60,000 nucleotides of DNA from Cristatella mucedo (Eukaryota > Bryozoa > Phylactolaemata > Cristatellidae): NCBI GenBank assembly GCA_009760855.2, contig WPIO01000018.1, positions 2,978,001 through 3,038,000 of the forward strand, given 5' to 3'. This document shows, one piece after another, positions 33,160 through 42,654 of this stretch. Within the stretch, counting starts at the first letter, position 1, and every line of letters begins with the position of its first letter. A program made the position numbers and the translations under genes. The notes under the pieces are model-generated. The model worked only from the letters and a program-made list of their open reading frames with translations. It searched no databases and was not told the origin of the DNA.

Positions 33160-33736
33160 TCAGCTTCGTTTCTTTGGTATAGTCTTCGTTTCTTTGGTAT
33201 AGTCTTCGTTTCTTTGGTATAGTCTTCGTTTCTTTGGTATAGTCTTCGTTTCTTTGGTATAGTCTTCGTTTCTTTTGGTATAGTCTTCGTATAGTCTTCG
33301 TTCTTTGGTATAGTCTTCGTTTCTTTGGTATAGTCTTCGTTTCTTTGGTATAGTCTTCGTTTCTTTGGTATAGTCTTCGTTTCTTTGGTATAGTCTTCGT
33401 TTCTTTGGTATAGTCTTCGTTTCTTTGGTATAGTCTTCGTTTCTTTGGTATAGTCTTCGTTTCTTTGGTATAGTCTTCGTTTCTTTGGTATAGTCTTCGT
33501 TTCTTTGGTATAGTCTTCGTTTCTTTGGTATAGTCTTCGTTTCTTTGGTATAGTCTTCGTTTCTTTGGTATAGTCTTCGTTTCTTTGGTATAGTCTTCGT
33601 TTCTTTGGTATAGTCTTCGTTTCTTTGGTATAGTCTTCGTTTCTTTGGTATAGTCTTCGTTTCTTTGGTATAGTCTTCGTTTCTTTGGTATAGTCTTCGT
33701 TTCTTTGGTATAGTCTTCGTTTCTTTAGTAGTCTTC
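33160..33736 (+). repeat. 20-bp minisatellite, about 28 copies
   Basis: Unit AGTCTTCGTTTCTTTGGTAT is repeated almost without change. One irregular spot at about 33270-33310 has an extra T and a shortened unit. Such uniformity indicates recent expansion or homogenisation. It lies 1.7 kb from precursor gene 1, on its 3' side. Confidence 0.97.
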
Positions 33737-33989
33737 GTTGAGCTAACTTACTTTCGTTTCGGTGCCATTCCGAGAATCGCGCAATTTCTCAGCAGCAGAG
33801 CAGAACGAGAAGCTGGCAAGCTACTCGGACAGGGCGGAACGATGAATGTAATCTCGCAGCCCGCTGCAGCGGCTCCGTAAGTCTAAGCGTATAATGCCGG
33901 CCAAAATATTGTGTGCGCAGCCTGTCGCTACATCGCGGCTGCGACGCATTTTGATTATACTGTAGAAAGAACATAAGCTTTTCGCAAAT

Positions 33990-33995
33990 TTTATT
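33990..33995 (-). terminator. Poly(A) signal of precursor gene 1
   Basis: AATAAA on the minus strand about 91 bp past the stop. The surrounding bases (CTTGCCTCAAAATAAAAT) resemble those around the signal of precursor gene 2 (CTTGCCTATAAAATAAAAT), supporting real use in both. Confidence 0.6.
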
Positions 33996-34085
33996 TTGAG
34001 GCAAGTCGACATAGCGCAGTAGTAATATTGAACCGTACCGGAGAATTTAGTAAGCTCGGAGCGAGGGAGCTGTGCCTGTGAGTTA

Positions 34086-34387
34086 CTACTGCACAGCTCC
34101 GTTTCTGTTGCGAATGCTTATGCCCGGGCTCGCTGGCTTTTGCACGGCACTTTGGGTGGTCGCGGCGGCGGCTGCGGTGGCGGCGGCGGTCGAGTCTAGA
34201 GAGGCGTCCCCGCCAGCAGCTCCTTTGGCGACGTCTAAGCCACCGGCGCGCCTGCCTCGGCGAGAGCCAGCGTTGTTGTTGTTATTATTGTTGTTAGGAT
34301 AGCCGCCGTTATTATTATTGTTGTTGTTATTGTTGGGAAAACCACCATTATTGTTGTTGTTGTTGTTGTTATTCCTGTAGTAGGCGC
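34086..34387 (-). CDS. Precursor gene 1 exon 2: Asn repeats and conserved tail
   Basis: Acceptor TTCTCTTCAG precedes 34387. The first two bases complete a glycine codon, then 99 codons and TAG (34088-34086). The Asn runs mix AAC and AAT codons, so the tract is more than a simple slipped trinucleotide run and the protein sequence may be selected. The DNA CGCGACCACCCAAAG in the tail is identical in precursor gene 2. Confidence 0.75.
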
Positions 34388-35460
34388 CTGAAGAGAAAAG
34401 ATTGATGCGGCATAATTAACCATACTTTAGCACAAGCGAAATTTAATCGAGCCGGTGCCTCTGCTAACGCACACCAACTCGTTCCTGGGGAGCAAGCGCT
34501 TGATTGGCAGACCAGCGACAGGGGTGTGCAGCTTCCACGTCCAGTCAAAGAATTTTGGCCGCAAAACGCTCGCAGCAGTTAGTCTCAGCAAACGTGCGCC
34601 GAATAGACGTGCGCCGAATAATGACGTTTTAAACATAAAATCCATGCCCATAATGTAGGCGTCTATTTTTACCGCAGCGGTCGATTACAGGCGTTTAACA
34701 GCGGCCATGACGCACACCAACGGCTTTTTGGCCGAGCTCAAAACTAGCTTCAAGGTCAATGCCAAAGACGAGATTTTCCTACGAGTCTGGAATCCGAACT
34801 GATTCCTATCACGGTGCCGGATTTTTACAAGGCTTTGGCCAAAAAGAATAATGGCATAATAAATAGCATAACCATGAATAATGATTGTATCAGTCATCGA
34901 GCCATAACCGTTCTGGTTTAGCTAGTACTGCCGTTTCAGCAGCAAGGATGATGGCACCCCAGCCCGAGGGACATGCTCGAGCAGGCGATGCTCTTCAAGG
35001 ATGCCTCCCTCAGCCGCTGCTTCCGCCGACCCACCCAACGGTGGAAACCAGTCGCTCGCCTCTTCTTCGTTTTCGGCCGGGAGATTTATCTTTGGATCCA
35101 GCCGTGGCGATCCCAAGCCGTACCCCGAAATCGCAATTAGCCAAGATCCCTTAGCTTTGGCGTAATGCCGGGCCGCTTCCGGGATGGGAAGGGGAGAAGA
35201 GAGCTTATCCGAAAAGAAGGCTGCCTTCCTTTCCTCACGGGAGGCGGGAGGCGGTAGGGCTTCTCGACGATACGGTAGTAGGCCTAGAAGCCTGCGGTAA
35301 CACGTGTTCGTAAAGCAACGAGCGTTAAGCAAGTCTGCACACGTTGCACACTCATAAATTAGTACGCATTCGGCCACTTGGCCGCAGCTAACTTACCCGC
35401 TGTAGCGACTGTGCAGGCGATCAGAAGCGCAGCGACGATGGTCGGCGAACAGCTCGACAT
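34086..35460 (-). CDS. Secreted Asn-rich peptide precursor (precursor gene 1), two exons
   Basis: Exons 35460-35397 and 34387-34086 join in phase 1 to give a protein of 121 residues. Residues 1-21 are a signal peptide (MSSCSPTIVAALLIACTVATA). The mature part starts GAYYR, then runs nine Asn, GGFP, nine Asn, GGYP and eight Asn. A basic cluster AGSRRGRR looks like a convertase site. The tail has AKG, SLDS, an alanine run, ATTQSAVQKP, and ends RNRNGAVQ. Exon 2 has no ATG in this frame, so it is invisible to simple ORF calling; neighbouring frames give poly-Thr or poly-Leu artefacts. The shell matches precursor gene 2. Function is unknown: secreted peptide, adhesive or antimicrobial roles are all possible. 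Confidence 0.75.
35397..35460 (-). CDS. Precursor gene 1 exon 1: signal peptide
   Basis: ATG at 35460, 21 codons plus one base, donor GCGG|GTAAGT at 35397/35396. The exon encodes only the signal peptide, and the phase-1 break follows it directly. This is the classic layout for fast-changing secreted peptide families. The intron is 1009 bp. Confidence 0.8.
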
Positions 35461-35502
35461 GATGCTTGTTGTGGGCCCTTCCACCGTCGCACGGAGCTGC
35501 TT

Positions 35503-35509
35503 CTTTATA
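35503..35509 (-). promoter_or_regulatory. TATA box of precursor gene 1
   Basis: TATAAAG on the minus strand, 43 bp before the ATG. A start about 30 bp downstream would leave a very short 5' leader. The flank CGGTTCCTACCTACCG is repeated at the orphan site 23840-23865. Confidence 0.65.
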
Positions 35510-35565
35510 GGAGGACCGCGGTAGGTAGGAACCGACCGACCGACCGCCTTTCCATCTGCGATGAA

Positions 35566-35573
35566 GTAAACAA
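35566..35573 (-). promoter_or_regulatory. Conserved forkhead-like motif upstream of precursor gene 1
   Basis: TTGTTTAC on the minus strand, preceded by a CCCGCCTAG box and followed by TTC. Precursor gene 2 has TTGTTTAC with CCCGCCCTAG in the same position (55609-55616). TGTTTAC is the core recognised by forkhead factors; its use here is inference from conservation. Confidence 0.5.
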
Positions 35574-35859
35574 AGAGGGCTAGGCGGGACTGCTGTGGTG
35601 TCAGTGGCCGTGGTGGTGGCGACTCAGCCGTGAGCAATGAGGTGGGGCTGGCTGGGCGAGGATGTTGCTTCATCTATTTCGGGAGAGCTATGCTTGCTTA
35701 CAAAGAAACGTGGGAAGATGAACCGAAATCTCGTTGGAAGTCCATCTCTCAGCCGACTCGAGCGCTCGTCCGTACTCATGCAGAAGCACAGGCAACCTTG
35801 CCCGCACGAACGCACGCGCGCGCGAAAGCAGGCGAGAACATACCATACGAGTACACAAA

Positions 35860-36018
35860 CGCGTGAGCGCACACACATTCATGCACACGCACGCCCGCAC
35901 GAAAGCACGTACACGCACAAGTGCGCGCGCGCGCACACACACACATGCACAAACACAAAACACACAAACACAAGCTGGCACGCATGCACGCACGTACACA
36001 GGCACACACACACACATA

Positions 36019-36078
<60 letters not shown>

Positions 36079-36330
36079 CACACATGAGCACTCACACGAG
36101 CGCACACACATGAGCACATACGCGTGAGCACATGCATCAGCACACATATGAGCGCACACATGTGCATGCACTCGTACCCGCACGCCGCGTGCACGTGCGA
36201 GCGGACGAACGGTCGGACGCCCGCACGGACTCACGAATGCATATGCACACGGAAACGCTAGATAAAAAAACTCAAAAGGCTAGCGTGTACGCACGCACGC
36301 GCACACACGCACGCACACACACACACACAC
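35860..36330 (+). repeat. (CA)n / (GCAC)n array opening block B copy 2
   Basis: Mixed CACA, about eleven ACGC units (36018-36066), then CACATGAGCA units and a shorter CA run at 36296-36330. Mirrors the array before block B copy 1. ORFs over it are artefacts. Confidence 0.95.
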
Positions 36331-36339
36331 ATTGCCACA

Positions 36340-37885
36340 AAAAGCACTCACATAAAAGCAGCGATTCTCTAGTCTATTTTGCTTCCATCTTGTGCTAGAT
36401 TGCCTTCGTTGAAGTGGTACTGGTTTGGGTTTGGGAGCCTCTTTACCACAACTTGCAATGTGGTCGTCGTTTTGCCGGAAGACCGCCGAAGGACCGTGGC
36501 AAATAGCAAAGAAAGGTACCAACATGTCCGGGTTTTGTGTCAGCTAAACTAGGACTGCCGAAATATTGCTCGCAATTCCAGATTCCCGACTTTAAATAAC
36601 AAGGGAGCTGTTGTGTCATAATCTATGGTAACGTGACATAAAAAGATGAAGTCGCGTTATAGTGATGAACGAGTTGTGCTCTAGGTGAGCCGTGATGGCA
36701 CACTAGGTAAGGCGGTTGCTTTCACGACCTCGGTCCCGAGGTCGTGGGTTCGATTCCTGTGGTGGGCGATTCTTTATCGCCACTGCAAGCGGTGGTGATA
36801 GCCGTAAAGGCTCTTCTGTCGCTATACAAAAAGAGGCTGTTTAATCAGCTAGGATTTTTTTTGTAGGCTATGGGCCACGCAGCGGAGCTGTAATCCAAGC
36901 GTCGTACTAGAGAGGCTGTGCGCTCTGGCTGACGCTGAACACCTGCAGTATTCTGTAGCGGTGGTCGTGCAGGCTGCTGTGGGCTAAGAACGTAGCGGCA
37001 CGCGTACAAGTGGGATGGATACTCAGCTAGCCTAAGGCGACATCGCCATTGCTTGGCAACGGTCACCGCCGATCCCGCGTTGGTGGACGCAGAAGTAGTA
37101 GCGGCATCTTTGCAAGACCTGTCTGTAAGTGACCGGTGTGAAAATGCGACTCCTGAGTAGTATGAGAAGGAAGAGTGGTTCGGCGCTACCATACTCCTTC
37201 GGCGAACGCGCGTCGATTGTCTGCACCCGTGTATTCGCTGGCCACGAATCAAGGCTCAGGCTTTAAATAGTGTTCCTTGTGGCGTCGCAGCGAACGGGAG
37301 CGACACCCTAGCGAGTGCTGCGTTTGCTGCTAAAGGCCGTCAGTGCAGATGTCGCGACAGCAGCAGGAGGTTTGTAGCGATACGAAACCAGGGCTGACGA
37401 AATGCCGCTTCTGGTCCGCTTGCTCCTCCGAAGTAGCAACTTCGCCGCAATGTATCGCTGCCGGTGGCAATCATGGTCGAAGGCACCGCACAGGCAGGCG
37501 GGTCATTCATGACGCGGTCGAGTCAGAAGACTCAGCTGATTTTCCTGACCGGAAGATGCGACACTGGTCGCGGAACCGACAGCAATGCAACTAAGCAGTA
37601 GCGAGCCAGGGTATTTTTCAGCAGTAGTTTTACTTGAGTACATACAAAAGAGTGCTCACATCGATCGAGCTGACCAGACTTTGAAAATCGCAAGTCTTGC
37701 GTCTCAGGTCAAATGACTTTGCCGTCAATGTCGTCAGCTTAATATGGTGGATACCGACCCACTGTCTGATAAAGATACCACCATCTGAATCTTTTAGGTG
37801 CCTTGGCGACGCTGCAAAAGTAGGGTCTCTCGTATAGTAAAACGCATTCGACCAAAATAAGAAATAAACTAGCGTAATTTAACAG
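36340..37885 (+). repeat. Segmental duplication block B, copy 2
   Basis: Direct, diverged copy of 30740-32095. Differs chiefly by the SINE at 36685-36872, which copy 1 lacks. Confidence 0.85.
36685..36872 (+). mobile_element. SINE A, full-length, inserted into block B copy 2
   Basis: tRNA-like head with box A TGGCACACTAGG and box B GGGTTCGATTCC. The body is GGGCGATTCTTTATCGCCACTGC with GTGGTGATAGCCGTAAAGG, and it ends TATACAAAAAGAGGCTGTTTAATCAGCTAGG plus a T run. Copy 1 of block B reads straight through this point (TTCTAAGCTATGGTCCAC), so the insertion is younger than the duplication. Only TAG repeats at both ends, too short for a clear target duplication. Related copies: 38655-38900 and 53140-53325. 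Confidence 0.85.
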
Positions 37886-38498
37886 CAGTAGCATTAAAAA
37901 AAGATTTCTAATTTCACTCCAACCCATTAAGTATTGGCTGAGTTACAGATTTCATAGGGCGAAAAGCCACTGTTTATAAAACACAAGCGCACTCCTCAAA
38001 AAGATTCACGCACATATCTCGATCTACAATGATTCGTAAAGTTTGGACACAAGTCGCGTACGATGTCGAGATTGGTAAATTAATTGTTCGTGGATACGTT
38101 GCTTACGGTTTAAATCCGAGTTAGAGGGTTCCGCAAAATTATTTTCTGCTTTTATGTGGAAATCGTCACAGCTTCCGATCCAATCCAATTTCTGGGAGGT
38201 TTTATCTTTTGAAAGTACGCTATACAAGTATTCGATTGTCGGACTAATTTTATAAGTAATTTCACGACTTTCCACCTGAAACTGAGTGTAGCAAAGATTG
38301 AATCGTGTTTTCAGATGAGCCACGCGCGACAAGTCGTACTTAACACTTACAGCGTCGTCTCTAGCTGCGATTGCAGAGCCTGCATCCGCTTATAAGTGCT
38401 CAGAAGCCAAACAAATCTCCATACATCAAGGTGCTTTTCGACTTCAAAAGAAAGCATCCCACTATCTCACAAGTTGCCGGAGAACTAATGCCACGAGC
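37886..38498. other. No gene seen
   Basis: A minus-strand frame at 38332-38024 (102 codons) reads protein-like in places but matches nothing I know. Confidence 0.3.
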
Positions 38499-38654
38499 AC
38501 TTATAAGACATAGAACGAGTCAATGATGGAGGCTGATGGTATGCACGGTCACAGAGGCATTATTTTTGTAAGCCCCACTTATAAGACATAGAACGAGTCA
38601 ATGATGGAGACTGATGGTATGCAAGGTCACAGAGGCATTATTTTTGTAAGCCCC
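38499..38654 (+). repeat. 78-bp tandem duplication
   Basis: ACTTATAAGACATAGAACGA starts both units (38499 and 38577). The two differ at only a few bases, so the event is recent. The second unit ends at the start of the SINE. Confidence 0.95.
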
Positions 38655-38900
38655 TGTGTCATAGCCCAAGGGTAAGTTGCTAGCTCTTCATGATCCAGGT
38701 CGTGGTTTGAGTCCTGCAGTGGATGATTTTGTATTGCTTACTTCAAGTGAAGTTGGTAATAATACATTTGATAAAGTGCCCTCAGAGAACTCAGGCTCTT
38801 TCTAGGCACTATACAGTTGCTCCAAAGGATGCACAAGTATTGAAAGCCTTAAAGGCTATTCTTCCGCTATACAAATGAGGCTGTTAAGTTAGCTAACAAT
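38655..38900 (+). mobile_element. SINE A copy interrupted by a LINE-2 tail
   Basis: Head with box B CGTGGTTTGAGTCC, body GATGATTTTGTATTGCTTAC, then an insertion. Then AAAGCCTTAAAGGCTATTC..CGCTATACAAATGAGGCTGTTAAG resumes the SINE A 3' part. Comparison with 36685-36872 places the insert at about 38757-38848. Confidence 0.75.
38757..38848 (-). mobile_element. LINE family 2 3' tail nested in SINE A
   Basis: TAATAATACATTTGATAAAG then GTGCCCTCAGAGAACTCAGG and CTTTCTAGGCAC is the family-2 tail in reverse. It splits the SINE between its body and its 3' stem, so it arrived later. Confidence 0.75.
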
Positions 38901-39540
38901 CTGTAAACCAGCGTGAAATTGGCCAAAATTATTATTAATTGCAGGCACCTCCGGCTTAGTAAATAGTCTAATACTAAGTCTATTAATTATATTATTTATT
39001 AATACTAATAGTCTAATACTTAATAATAGTCTAGCTTCTTGAAAAAGCCGTTATCGTAGCATTGTTGAGGCTCCTCACTGTAAACTCACTGGTTAATTGT
39101 TTGATGCTAATACAAGACAAACATCCTTAGAGCCAGGCAGCGTTCAGGCTGACAAACTAGGTAGCAGTTCAAACGTGAAAATGAGCCCGTGCTGAGATAG
39201 ACCGGAAATGACTGAATCAAAAATTTAAAAATGTGGATCGGTTGCGTAATTATGACAAACATGCTCTCTTGTATACGTGAAGAAATGGCTTTACCAAAAT
39301 GGTTTTAATTATTTTGAAGTCGGCGAGATTTAACAGAGCAAAGTCTGTGGGTGGTAAATTATCACTGTCGCCATGGAGGCAACAAGTTTACGACGAATCA
39401 AGACTTCGATGCCAGTGTGAAAGGATTGCAGATAATCTGCGTCTCATCCTATACCGGTCTACAGAAGAGGTCGCTTTTACTTTAACGCCATCAGAGGTAC
39501 CGCACGACAGATACTTTCCACGGAAATTCTCGCTCGACTA
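38901..39540. other. No firm gene
   Basis: AT-rich, with repeated AATAGTCTAATAC units at 38965-39030. An 86-codon plus-strand frame (39299-39559) has no recognised motif. Confidence 0.35.
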
Positions 39541-39699
39541 CACCGGCGACGCAGAATAGCATCCATCGGCTTCAATCGGGCTCTGCCGGCAAGACGCGTA
39601 TCGAAACCGCGACGCACGACGAGCATCGCTTCAGATCTCCCTTAGATCCTCCCTTAGATCTCCCTTCTCCTTCAGATCTCCCTTAAGATCTCCCTTATC

Positions 39700-40660
39700 T
39701 GCGCTTTAGATCTCCCATAGCCGTCGGTCGGTCCGTCCGTTGGTCGGTCGAAAGGCTCGTCTCGCAGGTCTTTTGCTGGCTGCCTGCAGCAATTACAGCG
39801 TCACGCGCGTCGCCATTCGCAGCCGATCGCACGCGCGCGCGGCCCGTGAGCTCGGACGGATCTTCCTCTAGCGCCGCGCGCCGCCCCGAGCATGCGACGT
39901 GCACCTCAGTCTCGGCCGCCGATCTCAGCGCCGCCGCGTTACCGCCGCCGCCGCACGAACCAGGCGAAGGGCGGCGGCGACGGGAAACGGAGAGCTCGGT
40001 GCTCTGGTGCTCGCTAGCCGACGCCATCCGCATTACGGCCTAAGCCGTCACATCCCGTGCGGGCGGGCGGGCGGGCATCTCTCGCGTGGAGAGAGATCGC
40101 ACTTGGCTACTGGAAGGGACGCCGGAAACTTATTTCGGCACCCAGTTCCGACGGCGAACGCGAACGAACGCCGCGGCGATATGGAGCGAAGAGGTCCGGC
40201 TACTCACCGACCGCCGCTGCTGCTAGATTGTCGCAGCGAGTCGACGCCACGGCGCGGCAAGCGTTGGCACGCTTAAGTATGCATTACGGACAAAGTTCGT
40301 CGGATAAAGCGCAGGCGAGACAAGGTTAGTTTCAAACTCGGGGATGGAGGTCTCGTTGTTCGCTAAGTTTTTTGCACGCTCAAGCTAACGCGAAAGGCAC
40401 GCTTTCTTGTAGGACGCGTGCGACTCTAAAGGACGAAAGGATGTTGCGCGAGGACAACGCGAAAAGCGAAACGCACCCGAAAGCCGACGAGGCACCGCTG
40501 CGAGAGAGTGGCGCGTAACATTAGTAGGCGCGCGAAACCTGCGGATTGCCGCCAAGGCTTCGGTTGCGACATCCGGGCCATCTATCAGGAGCCGAGCAGC
40601 AAAATTTTATACGGCAGCGGCGGCGGTGGCTGCGGCGATGAGGGTGAATTTCTCATTTAG
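39700..40660. promoter_or_regulatory. CpG-island-like segment
   Basis: Dense CG dinucleotides (GCGCGCGCGGCCCG, CCGCCGCCGCCGC, GGGCGGGCGGGCGGG). Repeated AGATCTCCCTTA units occur just before it at 39633-39690. Both strands are stop-poor, so ORFs here mean little. Could be a promoter, but no downstream gene was found. Confidence 0.4.
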
Positions 40661-41084
40661 GTGAAGAAATCCGGCGGAGTTACGATGGTTTCGACCAGTG
40701 AAATGGCAACTTGCGCAACGAAGAAGAAGGGAGATGCACGCGACACGCCTACTTCCCGCTTCAATCGAGCCCTCGGCATGCCCCCCTCCCCGCAGATACT
40801 CGACTGACCTTATTCCCAGCCGGAAAGGCTCATGCCGTCCGAGCGTCTGACGCCGGTCGTGTTCGCTGCTATGACTACCACTCGCAAATACGCGTTCCTA
40901 ATGCTTCTGCGCGCGAGCGCTGCAATGTCGGTTGTCGTGAGCCTTAAGCGTTGAGCGTTCTTCTACCGAACCTGCGGACGACGGCTGCGATGGCAAGCGG
41001 CCGCTGGCCAGCCGACCGAGCGTTAAAAGTGGCCGCTTGCGACGTAGCAATGCAGCTGGGCATTTTGTGGAAGGTGTGCTTATA

Positions 41085-41192
41085 ATAATAGGGATGATGT
41101 TAATAATGGCACACTTGATAAAGCGCCCTCAGATAGCTTAATCTCTTTTTAGGCGCTTTATATTTTCTGCAAAGGTAACTATAGTCAGCTTG
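41085..41192 (-). mobile_element. LINE family 2 3' tail
   Basis: TAATAATGGCACACTTGATAAAG followed by CGCCCTCAGATAGCTTAATCTC and TTTTTAGGCGCTTTATA, the family tail in reverse. Lies 48 bp before the 24-bp minisatellite. Confidence 0.75.
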
Positions 41193-41239
41193 CCAGTGTG
41201 CGGCGTCTCTTAGAAGAATATTCCCACCGGTAGAACGGT

Positions 41240-41574
41240 GAAGAGTTAAATTACTCCGCATCGGAAGAGTTAAATTACTCCGCATCGGAAGAGTTAAATT
41301 ACTCCGCATCGGAAGAGTTAAATTACTCCGCATCGGAAGAGTTAAATTACTCCGCATCGGAAGAGTTAAATTACTCCGCATCGGAAGAGTTAAATTACTC
41401 CGCATCGGAAGAGTTAATTACTCCGCATCGGAAGAGTTAAATTACTCCGCATCGGAAGAGTTAAATTACTCCGCATCGGAAGAGTTAAATTACTCCGCAT
41501 CGGAAGAGTTAAATTACTCCGCATCGGAAGAGTTAAATTACTCCGCATCGGAAGAGTTAAATTACTCCGCATCG
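41240..41574 (+). repeat. 24-bp minisatellite, 14 copies
   Basis: Fourteen units of 24 bp built on GAAGAGTTAAATTACTCCGC plus ATCG. Only one base is missing in the whole 335 bp, in the eighth unit near 41415. Each unit contains the near-palindrome GAGTTAAATTACTC. Minus-strand frames read MRSNLTLP repeats, a by-product of the 24-bp period. Confidence 0.97.
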
Positions 41575-41593
41575 GAATGAGAATTCCGATGCG
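41568..41593. repeat. Perfect 11-bp hairpin at the minisatellite end
   Basis: CGCATCGGAAT, loop GAGA, ATTCCGATGCG. The left arm is the last repeat unit and the right arm lies in flanking DNA, so the array ends in an inverted half-unit. Confidence 0.9.
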
Positions 41594-41909
41594 TTCACTA
41601 ACGTGGCGTTCCGATTGAGCCAACACGTTATGGTTGCAGCAGCACTCAGCCGGTCTGTGTGCGAGTGTGGAATTTTCAAAATCAGATTCAGCCGCCGCTT
41701 CTCGTGCAAGCAGATTTAGGCGCCAAACACGGTGGTCTTACTAATGGAGTGAGTACCAGCCGAAGCGTGCAAATACCGATGCTCAGAGCTTTGAGTCGTA
41801 ACTTGTGTCTTGCAGGTGCCGCGCCAAAGCGCGCCTGTAGGCCGCCAGTAGCGAAACACGGTAGCGACGTTAGCCGATAACTTAAAATAATAAGTCTACA
41901 TTTGCACGA

Positions 41910-42170
41910 TGAAAAGGCCTATTCCACAGCGACAGAAGGCCACCGGTCTATAACATCTGCATAATGCACATCATGTCTTGCACGGCTCAGTGGCTCAGAT
42001 CAGAGCTCAACTCATCTATATGGTTCAATCTCACTTCGCCTGTTACTTGCTGCCTATAGCCAGATGCTGCACTTGGCCGTAGATTTCCGCTTACTTGGTT
42101 CCTAGTCGATATCACTCAGGAATCACGAATAGTGAACTTCACTCACATTCTGAATAATTAGCTGTGCCGC
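41910..42170 (+). pseudogene. Possible F-type lectin-like relic, block A copy 2
   Basis: Pieces in three frames: EKAYSTATEG near 41914, LAVDFR near 42073, then WFLVDITQESRIVNFTHI near 42098. Family members show KPA.QSS..., AVDG, WW.VDL...Y.I..V.ITN in this order. Frameshifts between the pieces and a stop after THI mark a relic. Block A copy 1 carries the same relic. Confidence 0.3.
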
Positions 42171-42240
42171 ATTTTTAATGCTCCTTCCTAAAATCAGGTC
42201 CGTTCTCGGCCTAAAAATTGAAAGTCGTACCGGACCAAGC

Positions 42241-42306
42241 TATAATAATAATAGTGAACTTGATATAGCGCCCTCAGAGAACTCAATCTCTTTTAGGCAC
42301 TTTACA
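42241..42306 (-). mobile_element. LINE family 2 tail inserted in block A copy 2
   Basis: About 66 bp (AATAATAATAGTGAACTTGA then TATAGCGCCCTCAGAG and TTTAGGCACTTTAC) sit between AAGCTAT and AGGTGTCAACG. Copy 1 of block A reads AAGCTATAGTAGGTGTCAACG with no insert, so the empty site is visible. Confidence 0.8.
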
Positions 42307-42654
42307 AAAGGTGTCAACGCCCGGCTTCGCCACCTCGTTACGCTCTAAAATGTATTTCAACACAGATTTTGATACGCCCTCTCGAAGCTGCCGTTGTAAT
42401 TTTGTTATCTTCATCTACCTCACCAAAACGAGCCGCGCACAAAAGCTGGGGTTTAGTGCGTCTGCAGAAATGTCTGCTTTGCAGCCGTCTAGGTCGTCAG
42501 CACTTACCTTCTTTGGAGTCATTCGAGCCGTTTTTAGCAGCAGCGCTGTCTTAACTAGATGCCAGAAATGATCTCTGACTAGAGAGAAATTAGTAAATAC
42601 AATGCGTGGAAAGGAAACATTTCCGTACCGATTCCCGAGGGATGCGATGTCAAA

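Larger units (their letters stand above)
39540..42620 (+). repeat. Segmental duplication block A, copy 2
   Basis: Direct copy of 24340-26680 with the same anchor order. It is longer because of CpG-rich sequence, a 24-bp minisatellite and LINE-2 tails. Confidence 0.8.

Noticed and set aside
34235-34423. Poly-Thr ORF (minus) and the Leu/Ala-rich ORF on the plus strand at 34072-34302
   Set aside because: They are wrong-frame or antisense readings of precursor gene 1 exon 2; the spliced frame has a paralogue-matched tail.
39700-40330. Overlapping ORFs of 65-125 codons on both strands
   Set aside because: CpG-rich, stop-poor DNA; frames are not conserved in block A copy 1.
41240-41574. CRISPR-like array
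   Set aside because: Units are directly adjacent with no spacers, in an animal genome; it is a minisatellite. The same holds for 33160-33736.
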